Source: CAZCFB01 sp964511535 (GTDB taxonomy: Bacteria; Myxococcota_A; Polyangia; GCA-2747355; CAZCFB01). Taken from it: a stretch of DNA of 44,741 bases. The stretch is from positions 1 to 44,741 of the forward strand of contig CAZEFW010000066.1 in assembly GCA_964511535.1 (NCBI GenBank), in the 5' to 3' direction. The translations under genes were made by a program, and so were the position numbers. The stretch's first letter is position 1; every line of letters starts with the position of its first letter. The notes beneath the pieces were generated by a model. The model had not been told where the DNA came from. It did not search any database and saw nothing but the letters and a program-made list of their open reading frames with translations. Shown here piece by piece: positions 9,062-17,302 of the stretch.

Positions 9062-9436
9062 TCAGCCCAGCTCGCCCCTGAGGACGCGGTGAATCTCCAC
9101 GCGCTCCGGCTCGAGGGCCTGCTCCAGGTAGGCCAGCGCCTCACGCCCGCTGGCGTCGCGCCCGCAGGTGAAGATGTCCACCGCCACGTAGTCCAGCTCG
9201 GGCCAGGTGTGAAGCGAGAGGTGGCTGTCCGCCAGCAGGACGAACCCGGTGATGCCCTGGGGCGTGTAGGCGTGGATCGCCTCCCGCATGATGGTCGCAT
9301 GCCCGGCGCGGGCGGCGCCGTGCAGCAGGGACTCCAGCTCGCCAGGGCCGTCTATCTCCCGCGCACCCCAGAACTCGGCCATGTAGTGCACACCGGCGTG
9401 GCGGGCCGGCGAAGCAGTGTCAGTGGGCTCTTTCAT
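9062..9436 (-). CDS. speD: S-adenosylmethionine decarboxylase proenzyme (SpeD, prokaryotic type 1B)
   Basis: Makes decarboxylated AdoMet, the aminopropyl donor for spermidine. The length (124-126 residues) fits the small class 1B enzyme, which self-cleaves before a Ser to create the pyruvoyl cofactor. The core motif DSHLSLHTWPE followed by VAVDIFTCG contains the cleavage Ser, the processing His and the catalytic Cys (Ser73, His78 and Cys93 when counted from the ATG at 9442). The residue before the Ser is Asp where the well-studied enzymes have Glu. The ATG at 9436 is preferred because GGCGAG is six bases upstream; the ATG at 9442 abuts it. No spermidine synthase gene is adjacent. A lipoprotein gene follows directly. 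Confidence 0.93.
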   Translation of the reverse strand: MKEPTDTASPARHAGVHYMAEFWGAREIDGPGELESLLHGAARAGHATIMREAIHAYTPQGITGFVLLADSHLSLHTWPELDYVAVDIFTCGRDASGREALAYLEQALEPERVEIHRVLRGELG

Positions 9437-9581
9437 CAGCATCTCGCCGGTTCATGGTAGGCGGTCACTGCGCCGGTATCCAGCGGAAACGGCAGGGGAA
9501 TGCCGGTTTGCTGGAGACCTGAACGATGGTCCGGACCGAGCCAGGCAGGTCTGGCGACGGGAGGACTGTTGGTCACGGCTC

Positions 9582-11078
9582 CTAGTACTTGCCGCACCGG
9601 TCCAGGCGGCTCAGAAATATGTCCGCGTTGCCCTTGGCCGTGAGGGTCGCGCTGCCGAACTGCGCGGTGCCGTTGAAGGCGCCCACGAGGTAGCTGTACC
9701 CCTTTGCGTCCAGAGCAACGCCGGTGGCGATATCCATGTTCGCCCCGCCCGCCCGGGCGGCAGCCAGGAACTTGCCCCCGCTGCCCAGCCGGACCCAGAA
9801 CGCATCGCTCTTGCCCGCGCTCCCCTTGGCCCCGAGGCTGGTGGCCCCGAACTGGGCGTTGCCGGAGAACCGGCCCGCGCCGATGACCAGGCCTGCGGGG
9901 GCCAGGGCCACGCCGGTGGCGCTCACGTCGGCAGCGCCCCCGGCCGAGGCGGCCCAGCGCCAGCTCCCCTTGCCGTCCATGGCGGCGAAGAAGGCGTCCC
10001 CGGCCTGCCCGGTACCCTGGGACTTGATGGTGTCCTTGCCGAAGCCGTGGCTGCCCCGGAACCAGCCGGCCAGGGCGACGATGCCTCCTGTCGGGTCCAC
10101 CGCCGCTCCGGTCACATGGACCGCGGCGCCCGCCGTGCCCACGGCGCGGGCGGCCATGGTGATCTTGCCCTTGGGATCCAGCCGCGCCACGAACAGGTCG
10201 CCTGCGCTGGTAGCGGTGAAGGTGGACTGTCCGAAGGTCGCCGTGCCGGTAAAGGAGCCGGCGATGAACGCGTTGCCCGCGGCGTCCACCGCGATGTCAG
10301 TGGGCGACCCCTGGGTGTAGTCGGTCCAGATGAAGCTGGCGCCGTTGGCCGCCACCATGCCCGTGACATGCCCCGTGATCACCGCCTGGCCCGCCTTGGT
10401 CACGGCGATGGCGGGCGACATGTCCGCGGTGGTGCCCTGGGTGAACAGCGCCCAGACGAACTTGCCGGCGGGGTCCAGCTTGGCCACGAAGATGTCGTTG
10501 CCGCCCAGGGTCTTGAGGGTGAGGCCGCCGAACTTGGCGGTCCCCGAGAAGCTCCCCGTGATGTAGCTGTTGCCCGCGGCGTCCACCGCGATGCCCGTGC
10601 CCACGTCGGCGGCGGTCCCGCCGGCCGAGACCGCCCAGAGCAGCTTGCCGGCGGCGCTGACGCGGGCCACGAAGACATCGCTCTCACCAGCGGAGGTCAG
10701 GGTGGTGGCGCCGAACATGGTCGAGCCGCTGAACTGGCCGATGATGGTGGCGGCGCCCGCGCCCCCGACGGCGATGTGCTGGGGATAGTCTGTAGACGCC
10801 CCGCCGGCGCTGAAGGTCCAGGATCCGAGGCCGCAGCCGGCGTCCGGGCCGGCCGACAAGTCGCCCACGGCGTGACCCGCGTCGCCGCCACGGTCCGGGC
10901 TCGGCGCCAGATCCAGCTGGGCGTCAGAGGTCGCGCGGCCGCCCCGGTCCAGCCCCAGCGGGCCATCCGCCACGGCCCGGTCAGCGGCGCCCTGGCCGGC
11001 GTCCGCGCCGCCGGCGGCTTCAGTGCAGGCCCCCAGGGCGAGGGCGGTCAGGGTCAGCAGCGTGAGCCGGGCTCTCAT
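9582..11078 (-). CDS. SBBP-repeat beta-propeller lipoprotein
   Basis: A 498-residue predicted lipoprotein. AGGAGG precedes the ATG at 11078, and the lipobox is LALGAC. A linker of about 60 residues rich in Asp, Gly and Ala follows. The rest is a series of SBBP-type repeats of 45-50 residues, each with IAVDAAGNSYITGSFSGTA-like strands and FVAKLDPAGKFVWA-like turns; I count about eight. Family knowledge: SBBP propellers occur in secreted bacterial proteins of largely unknown binding function. No enzyme motif is visible. Confidence 0.88.
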   Translation of the reverse strand: MRARLTLLTLTALALGACTEAAGGADAGQGAADRAVADGPLGLDRGGRATSDAQLDLAPSPDRGGDAGHAVGDLSAGPDAGCGLGSWTFSAGGASTDYPQHIAVGGAGAATIIGQFSGSTMFGATTLTSAGESDVFVARVSAAGKLLWAVSAGGTAADVGTGIAVDAAGNSYITGSFSGTAKFGGLTLKTLGGNDIFVAKLDPAGKFVWALFTQGTTADMSPAIAVTKAGQAVITGHVTGMVAANGASFIWTDYTQGSPTDIAVDAAGNAFIAGSFTGTATFGQSTFTATSAGDLFVARLDPKGKITMAARAVGTAGAAVHVTGAAVDPTGGIVALAGWFRGSHGFGKDTIKSQGTGQAGDAFFAAMDGKGSWRWAASAGGAADVSATGVALAPAGLVIGAGRFSGNAQFGATSLGAKGSAGKSDAFWVRLGSGGKFLAAARAGGANMDIATGVALDAKGYSYLVGAFNGTAQFGSATLTAKGNADIFLSRLDRCGKY

Positions 11079-11242
11079 GGGCCCCTCCTGCGCGTTGGGT
11101 GCCCCGGCATGATACCGCGTGCCGGGCCGCAGGGGCACGGGACGAGAGGGGTCCGAGAACACCGATTTAAACTGGAGATCCACGGTCCGCCGGCCCACAA
11201 TTGAAAATCAGCAACCCACAACCAATGTAAGGAGGAAGCCCG

Positions 11243-11539
11243 ATGTCGAAGATCCTACGTCTGACCACGGCCGCCATGGCGCTGTTCTCGCTGGTCCTGT
11301 TCGCCAGCCCCGCCCTGGCCGATCTGTGCTTCAACTGCGGCAGCGGAAGCTCCAACGGCTGCAAGCAGTGCAAGTCCCGCAGCGGCAAGGACACCTCCGC
11401 CGACCGCAAAAAGTGCAGGGCCATGGGGTGCAAGATCTCCGGCACCGGCTCCTGCTCCACCGCGGCCAACGTCAAGGTGTGCAGCCTGCCCAGCCGCGGC
11501 AAGGTCCCGGCAGTGGACTACTTCCCGTACATGGACTGA
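11243..11539 (+). CDS. Small secreted cysteine-rich protein
   Basis: A 98-residue protein preceded by AAGGAGG at good spacing. A signal peptide ends at SPALA. The mature part of about 72 residues is rich in Lys, Ser and Gly and contains eight Cys (CFNC, GCKQC, KKC, MGC, GSC, KVC), enough for four disulfides, and ends PAVDYFPYMD. It resembles small secreted disulfide-rich proteins in shape only; I do not recognise the family. It stands alone between two genes on the opposite strand. Confidence 0.75.
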   Translation: MSKILRLTTAAMALFSLVLFASPALADLCFNCGSGSSNGCKQCKSRSGKDTSADRKKCRAMGCKISGTGSCSTAANVKVCSLPSRGKVPAVDYFPYMD

Positions 11540-11568
11540 TCTGCGCCGCCGGATCCCCGGCCCATCCC

Positions 11569-12870
11569 TCAGCCTTCCCCCCGCGTCTCCTCACTGCCCC
11601 ACCGTCGCTGATAGGCCTGGCCCGTGGCCAGGACCCGCCTCGCGTTGTCCTGCTGGTGCTGCTCGGGGGCGGCGCCCAGGATCGACTCTATCTGCGCCAG
11701 GCAGTCTCCGGCCACCAGGTGGGCGTGGCGGACAAGGGTGTTGGCCGCGTCGTTGGACACCCGCGGCCTGGGGCTGCCCACCTGCTGCGCCAGGACCACG
11801 GCCTGCCCCTCGGCGTCCAGCCAGGCCAGCGCGTACACCGCCGCCCGGCGGATGGCGGTGCGGGGGTGCTCCAGAAATGGCAGCACCCGCGCCACGTCCT
11901 CGTGGGCGCCGGTCTCGCCAAGGCCGAACAACACGGCGCGACCAGGCCTCTCCTCCGCGAGGGCCGCGCGGTAGAACGCCGCCAGGTCCAGCGGTGGGTC
12001 CATCCGTCGCGCCAGCCGCTGGGCCTCCTGGCGGTGCACCAGCTCGGGATCGAGCAGGAATGCTTCGAGGGCTCGCCTGTTGGCCAGGCCCGGCCGGCGG
12101 CGCGCCAGCCCCATGCCCCAGCGGCGAACTGACCGCGCTGGATCGGCGGCGGCTCGACAGACGAGGTCGGCGCCCCGCTCCGGTTCGGCCTCCAGCACCA
12201 GCTCGAACACCAGCCGCCGCACCTGCGGGTCCGCCGCCGCCAGGCCGCGGTCGCGTGCCGACGCCAGGTCCGGCCGCAGCAGGTACGCCCGCGCACGCGC
12301 CAGGAAGCCGGAGTGGTCTGCTCTGCCCCACCCCGCCAGCCTGCGCAGCATGGGCAGCGCGCTGATCATGGGGCCGGCCATTGCAGGCCGCAGGCGCTCC
12401 TCCATGGCCTCGCGCGCCAGGCGCTGGATCGGCTTGACCCAGTCCATGCGCAGGAGCAGGAAAGGCACCTCCACGCCAGAGCGCTCTCCCGCGAGCCAGG
12501 CGGTGGCGCGCTCCCGGACATACCCGTCCCGGTGCCAGGAGAACGCCGCGGCGATGGCCCACCCATCCTCGGCGTCCTGCGGTGAGAGCCGGCGGTGCAT
12601 CTCCTCCACCCGCAGCGGCGGAAGGTGGGCGCGGCAGAACCGATCCAGCCGCAGCAGCGCTCCTCCGGGCAACCACTCGAGGGTGGCGGCCAGCGCGCGC
12701 CGGGCCTGGAGCCGCCCCTCAACGTCTGCCCCCACGGCGTGCCCGGCCAGCAGCGGCACCAGCTCCGGGTCCTGGACCCGGGCGGCCCGCTTCAGGGCGT
12801 CCCACAGGAAAGCGCCGCTCAAGTTCAGCAGTGACCACTGAAGGTCAGGCGGGTGGTCCAGGTGGCGCAT
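11569..12870 (-). CDS. HEAT-repeat protein
   Basis: A 433-residue soluble, Ala/Arg/Leu-rich protein without a signal peptide. Helical repeats are evident, most clearly HEDVARVLPFLEHPRTAIRR followed by AAVYALAWLD, and in the segments around VRRLVFELVLEAEPERGADL and SVRRWGMGLARR. This is the HEAT/PBS-lyase-like pattern of paired amphipathic helices used as a protein-binding scaffold. Long open frames on the + strand across it lack any recognisable protein pattern. No strong Shine-Dalgarno is seen at 12870. Confidence 0.75.
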   Translation of the reverse strand: MRHLDHPPDLQWSLLNLSGAFLWDALKRAARVQDPELVPLLAGHAVGADVEGRLQARRALAATLEWLPGGALLRLDRFCRAHLPPLRVEEMHRRLSPQDAEDGWAIAAAFSWHRDGYVRERATAWLAGERSGVEVPFLLLRMDWVKPIQRLAREAMEERLRPAMAGPMISALPMLRRLAGWGRADHSGFLARARAYLLRPDLASARDRGLAAADPQVRRLVFELVLEAEPERGADLVCRAAADPARSVRRWGMGLARRRPGLANRRALEAFLLDPELVHRQEAQRLARRMDPPLDLAAFYRAALAEERPGRAVLFGLGETGAHEDVARVLPFLEHPRTAIRRAAVYALAWLDAEGQAVVLAQQVGSPRPRVSNDAANTLVRHAHLVAGDCLAQIESILGAAPEQHQQDNARRVLATGQAYQRRWGSEETRGEG

Positions 12871-12958
12871 GGTCCGATTCTACCCCCGGCCCGGGGAGCT
12901 TGCAGGCCCAGCCAGCGCGCGGGCGTAAGACTGTCTCCCCCGGGCGCGTATCAAGGAC

Positions 12959-13663
12959 ATGCGCGCCCGCCAGATCTTCCTGCTGCTCACCTTGACCTCG
13001 ATCCTGCTCGCCCCGGCCCGGGCCCTCGGCCATGGCGGCGAGAGCTACGCGAAGCTGCGGCAGGAGCTGGCCGCCGCCAGCCCGGGCCTGCGGCAGGCCG
13101 TAAGCCGGGCCAGGGGCGCGCACCGAAAGGCCGCCGTCCAGCGGCTCCGCGACGCCCTGCTCGGCCGGATCGACCGCCTCCACAGCCGCTGGCTGGGCAC
13201 GCGCTGGGGGCTCGGCGCGCCCCAGACCCGCGCGCCGGGCGAGGGCAAGATCAACTGCGGCATGTTCGTGGCACGGGTGCTGAGAGACGCCGGGTTCAGG
13301 CTGGACATCTGGAAGTTCAACCGCCAGGCGGCGTCGGACGCCATCCGCTCGTTGACGCCGGCGGGCGCCATCCGCCGGTTCCATGACGCGCCGATGAAGA
13401 AGTTCCTGGCGCGGGTGCGCAAGATGGGCCCCGGCATTTACCTGATCGGACTCGACTTCCACATCGGCTTCTTGCGCCAGACGGAGAAGGACCTGCGGTT
13501 CGTGCACGCCTCGTACGTGGACAAGGTCGTGGTGGACGAGCCGGCGGCCGCCGCCGTGCCCATCGTCACCAGCCGCTACCGGGTGGTGGGCAAGCTGCTC
13601 GGCGAGCGGATGCTGGAGGCATGGCTCGCCAACCGTCGCATCAAGGTGCTGGGCAAGCGCTGA
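12959..13663 (+). CDS. Secreted NlpC/P60-like (papain-fold) protein
   Basis: A 234-residue protein with a signal peptide ending near ARALG. After a helical region of about 70 residues comes INCGMFVARVLRDAGF, with Cys100 at the start of a helix as in NlpC/P60 and CHAP-like amidases. His residues follow in GLDFHIGFL and FVHASYVDKVV at the expected distance for the catalytic His. It is probably a periplasmic peptidoglycan or protein hydrolase. The assignment rests on the Cys-His order; no close family was recognised. Confidence 0.7.
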   Translation: MRARQIFLLLTLTSILLAPARALGHGGESYAKLRQELAAASPGLRQAVSRARGAHRKAAVQRLRDALLGRIDRLHSRWLGTRWGLGAPQTRAPGEGKINCGMFVARVLRDAGFRLDIWKFNRQAASDAIRSLTPAGAIRRFHDAPMKKFLARVRKMGPGIYLIGLDFHIGFLRQTEKDLRFVHASYVDKVVVDEPAAAAVPIVTSRYRVVGKLLGERMLEAWLANRRIKVLGKR

Positions 13664-13699
13664 CGTTTCAGGCAGCGCGCGGCCGCCCAGCGCCCTCGC

Positions 13700-15793
13700 T
13701 CACCAGGTGAGCCTGACCATCCCGTCGCCGGTGCGCTGCCCCTTGCTGGTTGCCCCGCCGGTCACCTGGGGCGCGCCGTAGTAGGAGGAGCCGCCCCCGG
13801 CGCCGAGGTTGTTGCCACCGCCGCCGCCGCCGAACCAGCCGCCGCCGCCTCCGCCGCCGTCGTTGCCGTCGCCGCGCCCGCCCTGCCCGGCCGATCCGCC
13901 GGTGGCCGCGCTGCAGCTGTGGCTGGTGTAGTGCCCGCCCGGCGAGCCGCCCGAGGACTGGGTGCCGCCGCTGGCCGTGGCGCCGCTGTAGGTGCCGCCG
14001 TTGTCACCCACCAGGCCGCCGCCGTGGGCGCCCGCGTTGCCGCTGCCGCCGCCCCCGCCGCCGCCCGCCACCAGCACCCGGCTGCCCAGCCCGGAGCCGC
14101 CCAGGCGCACGTCGCTGGCGCCGCCGCCGCTGCCCGCCTTGGAGCCCGAGTTGCTGCAGCAGGCGCTGCCCGTCCAGCCGCCGCCGTTGAACCCGCCGGC
14201 CGCGTTGCAGACCTGGTCGTCCTTGCCCTGCCCGCCCACCAGGATGTACAGGGTCACGCCGGACGAGACCGAGATCGAGCCGGCGACATATCCCCCCTTG
14301 CCGCCGGTGCCGGTCCCGCTGTCGCCGCCCTGGGCGCCCCACGCCTCCACCGAGATCTTGCTGACACCCCCCGGGACGCTGAAGGTCTGCACGCCGCCGG
14401 TGTAGACGAAGGTCTTGCTTCCGCTTGAGACCGGCACACAGGTCGAGTTCGTGCACTGGGTGCCGGCGCCGCAGCCCTTGCCGCACCCGCCGCAGTTGTT
14501 GTTGTCGGTCTTGGTGTTGACGCACTTGCCGCCGCACAGGGTCAGGCCGCCCTGGCAGGAGGACGCGCAGGCGCCGGCGCCGTTGCAGGTGGTGCCCGCG
14601 GGGCACGCCTTGCCGCAGCTGCCGCAGTTCTTGTTGTCCGTGTCGGTGTCCACGCACACGCCGGAGCAGGCGGTGAAGCCGGACTGGCAGGTGAGCGCGC
14701 AGTTGCCCTTGCCGTCGCAGCGGTGGCCCGCCTTGCAGACATTCTTGCAGGCGCCGCAGTTGGCGCTGTCGGTCTTGGTGTCCACGCACTTGCCCGAGCA
14801 GTTGGTGAGGCTCGACTGGCAGGTCAGGGCGCAGGCGCCCGCCCCGTTGCACCGGTGGCCGGGCGGGCACACCTTGCCGCACGTGCCGCAGTTGGCGCTG
14901 TCGAGCTTGGTGTCCACGCACTTGCCCGAGCAGACCGTCAGCCCGGCCTGGCAAGACAGGGCGCACTTGCCCGCACCGTCGCAGCGGAACCCCGCCTTGC
15001 ACGCGTTCTTGCAGGCGCCGCAGTGGGCGCTGTCGCGCTTGGTGTCCACGCACTTGTTCGCGCACCGGGTGAGGCCGGCCTGGCATGACAGGGCGCACTT
15101 GCCCGCGCCGTTGCACCGGTAGCCAGCGGCGCAGCTCTTGGCGCACCCGCCGCAGTGGGCGTTGTCGGTCTTGGTGTCCACGCACTTGCCCGAGCAGACC
15201 GTCAGCCCGGCCTGGCAGGAGAGCGCGCATGTGCCGGCCCCGTCGCAGCGGTAGCCGGCCTGGCAGGCCTTGTCGCAGCCGCCGCAGTGGGCCGTGCTGG
15301 TGAGGGTATCCACGCAGACGCCCGAGCAATTGGACAGGGTCCCGGGGCACTGGAAGGCGCACTTGCTCGCGGCGCAGACCTGCCCTGCGGCGCACGCCTT
15401 GCCGCAGCCGCCGCAGTGGCGGCTGTCCTGCGTCAGGTCGGCGCAGACTGAGCTGGCGCTCGAGGCGCCTCCGTCGGCCGCGGCCAACGTGCAGCGGCTC
15501 TGGCCCGTGGGGCAGGTCTGGCTCGATGAGCATTTGCCCGCCACGCAGTACTGGCCCGCGGCGCAGGTGGTGCCGCAGCCGCCACAGTTTTTCGGGTCGT
15601 TCTTTGCGTCGACGCAGGTCTTGGTGGTCCCTGAACCGCACTCTGTCAGCGGCGGATCGCACTTCTGGATGTACACCATGTTGCTGGAGCCGCTCGCCGA
15701 GCAGCCTGCCCAGAGCAGGGCGCAGGCCAGCGCGGAGAACAGGTAAAGGTGTCGGAGGAATGCCTGAGCTCGCATGATGGGTAAAAGTGCCAT
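13700..15793 (-). CDS. Cys-repeat lipoprotein with ALK/LTK-like glycine-rich domain
   Basis: A 697-residue predicted lipoprotein. The lipobox is LLWAGC; the start may be the ATG at 15793 or the one at 15775, neither with a strong SD. Residues 45-460 contain nine repeats of about 38 residues built on CGGCGKxCxxGxxC and CxGxCVDTKTDxxHCG, which should form a disulfide-laddered stalk. From about residue 470 a glycine-rich domain follows with FSVPGGVSKISVEAWGAQGG, LYILVGGQG, GGGASDVRLGG, LVAGGGGGGG and GGGGGGWFGGGG. These landmarks match the glycine-rich domain family known from ALK/LTK receptors (Pfam Gly_rich). It is likely a long surface adhesin. Confidence 0.85.
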   Translation of the reverse strand: MALLPIMRAQAFLRHLYLFSALACALLWAGCSASGSSNMVYIQKCDPPLTECGSGTTKTCVDAKNDPKNCGGCGTTCAAGQYCVAGKCSSSQTCPTGQSRCTLAAADGGASSASSVCADLTQDSRHCGGCGKACAAGQVCAASKCAFQCPGTLSNCSGVCVDTLTSTAHCGGCDKACQAGYRCDGAGTCALSCQAGLTVCSGKCVDTKTDNAHCGGCAKSCAAGYRCNGAGKCALSCQAGLTRCANKCVDTKRDSAHCGACKNACKAGFRCDGAGKCALSCQAGLTVCSGKCVDTKLDSANCGTCGKVCPPGHRCNGAGACALTCQSSLTNCSGKCVDTKTDSANCGACKNVCKAGHRCDGKGNCALTCQSGFTACSGVCVDTDTDNKNCGSCGKACPAGTTCNGAGACASSCQGGLTLCGGKCVNTKTDNNNCGGCGKGCGAGTQCTNSTCVPVSSGSKTFVYTGGVQTFSVPGGVSKISVEAWGAQGGDSGTGTGGKGGYVAGSISVSSGVTLYILVGGQGKDDQVCNAAGGFNGGGWTGSACCSNSGSKAGSGGGASDVRLGGSGLGSRVLVAGGGGGGGSGNAGAHGGGLVGDNGGTYSGATASGGTQSSGGSPGGHYTSHSCSAATGGSAGQGGRGDGNDGGGGGGGWFGGGGGGNNLGAGGGSSYYGAPQVTGGATSKGQRTGDGMVRLTW

Positions 15794-15850
15794 AATTACA
15801 TAGCCTTGTCAACCACTCAGCGGCGCCCCGCGCGCGCATGGCCCCGGGGC

Positions 15851-15856
15851 TATAAT
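15851..15856 (+). promoter_or_regulatory. Perfect -10 box (TATAAT) close to a start codon
   Basis: TATAAT lies six bases before the ATG at 15863, so transcription from it would start about at the ATG and give a leaderless mRNA. No convincing -35 element is seen upstream. Confidence 0.35.
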
Positions 15857-15862
15857 GATCAG

Positions 15863-16123
15863 ATGGCGCGCCCGGTCATGCATGGAGACGCACTGGTTCT
15901 GCTGGCCGACGCGCCCGCAGAGCGCGAGCTGCTCCGCCACTGCCGCCGCCGGGACGGCGAGCTCACCCTCGACGGAGCGATCTTCCCGGTGGTGGGAGAT
16001 GTCGTGGCCCTGCCCGAGGGCGTGAGCCAGGCGCGGGCAGCGCATCTGGCGCAGCTGCTCGAGCTCGCCGGCGAGGCCCACGCCCGCGCGCTGGCTCGCC
16101 GAAGCAAGCTGCGGCTGACCTGA
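15863..16123 (+). CDS. Small hypothetical protein
   Basis: An 86-residue Ala/Leu/Arg-rich protein without signal peptide, TM segment or known motif. The middle part reads GAIFPVVGDVVALPEGVS, and the C-terminal helix is Ala- and Arg-rich. The frame extends upstream to 15806, but that part is low-complexity Arg-rich translation and the ATG at 15863 is the likelier start. It has no Shine-Dalgarno and may be leaderless. Moderate confidence that it is a gene. Confidence 0.5.
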   Translation: MARPVMHGDALVLLADAPAERELLRHCRRRDGELTLDGAIFPVVGDVVALPEGVSQARAAHLAQLLELAGEAHARALARRSKLRLT

Positions 16124-16161
16124 CCGGGCCCGGGCTCCTGTTCATTGCCGGGCGCTCGCGG

Positions 16162-17025
16162 CTACTTCGAGCGAGCGGCAGCCTGCTTGCGCAGCCCCAC
16201 CACCGACGCGATGCGCGCGAAGGAGTTCTGGGTCGGCTTGCCGTCGGCGCACTGCCGGGCCTCGTACTCACCGCATGGCACCACCTTGTCCACGAAGGAG
16301 CGCGTCTTGCTGCAGCGGCGCAGGTAGGTCATCAGGTCGCGGCAGTTGTACGCATGGTCCAGGCCATAGGCGTGGGCGATCTCCTGGCCTGCGATCTCGC
16401 AGGTTTCCCGCACGCGGTTGTGCAGAGCGTCAGCGAAGACCATGGCCACGGCGTTGCGGATCGGCGCCGAGTTGAACGGGGCCAGCCCGGTGGCGTGAAT
16501 CTTGTTTTTGTTCCCCTTGCGGCCCAGCATGGTGCTCTTTCCGCCGAAGAGCACCATGATGTACTCCCCCTTCATCGGGCGCTGGGAGACCACCTCCACG
16601 TCGAAGGGCGCGAACTTCTGTCGCACGCAATCCACGATGCGCTGCCAGGTGCTGAACGACCCCCTGAAGGGGGGGAAGGCCAGCTCCAGCTTTCCGGTGT
16701 TGGAGACGATGCTCGAGCGGTTCTTGCGCGCGTCGTCGATGCCGGATGTGAGCACCGCGCCCTCCCGGTTCAGGTAGATCACCCGGGACGGTTCGCCGGG
16801 GCGCAGCACCAGGGGGAAGCCCACATGGATGTCCTCCAGGGCCTCCATCATCACCTCTTCGGCGGGGGTCTTCTGTGGCAGATACAGCCACAGCAACGCG
16901 CCACCGGCTGCCACGAGGCCGCCGAGTAGGAAGCCCAGCAGGGCCCAGAGGCCGCCGCGACCCTTGCGCTGACGCGCCCTTGGTGCCTGGCCGGCATTGC
17001 GCTGAGGCGGACTTTGTCGAGCCAT
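16162..17025 (-). CDS. Membrane-anchored zincin-like protein with QExxHxxGxxH motif
   Basis: A 287-residue protein with a basic N-terminus and one TM helix (residues 26-48), so the rest lies outside the cytoplasm. Residues 125-250 resemble a metzincin-like core: TWQRIVDCVRQKFAPFDVEV, then a beta segment, then Gln214-Glu-Ile-Ala-His218-Ala-Tyr-Gly-Leu-Asp-His224 and a possible Met-turn (DLMTYL). The first zinc-binding His of HExxHxxGxxH is Gln. Conserved-looking Cys residues flank the motif (ETCEIAG, NCRDL, RRCSK, PCGEYEARQC). It may be an inactive binder or a variant peptidase. The ATG at 17025 is chosen because the frame beyond it is not protein-like. Confidence 0.75.
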   Translation of the reverse strand: MARQSPPQRNAGQAPRARQRKGRGGLWALLGFLLGGLVAAGGALLWLYLPQKTPAEEVMMEALEDIHVGFPLVLRPGEPSRVIYLNREGAVLTSGIDDARKNRSSIVSNTGKLELAFPPFRGSFSTWQRIVDCVRQKFAPFDVEVVSQRPMKGEYIMVLFGGKSTMLGRKGNKNKIHATGLAPFNSAPIRNAVAMVFADALHNRVRETCEIAGQEIAHAYGLDHAYNCRDLMTYLRRCSKTRSFVDKVVPCGEYEARQCADGKPTQNSFARIASVVGLRKQAAARSK

Positions 17026-17302
17026 GGAGCGGAAATGTAGCACAGTGAGGCGACGGGATCCTCCGCCCTGAGCCCGCAAGGATCAGGTATGACAAGGTAT
17101 TCAGAGAACGTACAGGTGGCATATGTGGCGCCGAAATGTGATTATGTAAAAAATAATCCTACATATACTGAATGGAGCTACTTGAGGGGAAAAATGGTCA
17201 AATGTGGGTATTTGGATACAATGTAGGTACCCCAGGGAGTGCAGGGTCGGCCGTCATGCCCTATATGCTCAATATAAGCACTATGGCAGTTATTGAGGCG
17301 CA
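17026..17302 (+). other. AT-rich intergenic island upstream of the SGNH hydrolase gene
   Basis: A sharp drop in GC between about 17080 and 17300. It contains CCTACAT (17158-17164) and its inverted copy ATGTAGG (17221-17227), a direct repeat of AAATGTG (17134-17140 and 17200-17206), and several AT boxes including TACAAT at 17217-17222. It probably holds the promoter(s) for the flanking divergent genes. No open frame of note. Confidence 0.5.

Noticed and set aside
13700..15600. Regularly spaced repeats resembling a CRISPR array
   Set aside because: The period is about 114 bp, every copy is in frame, and the units differ at synonymous positions. They encode Cys repeats of one protein.
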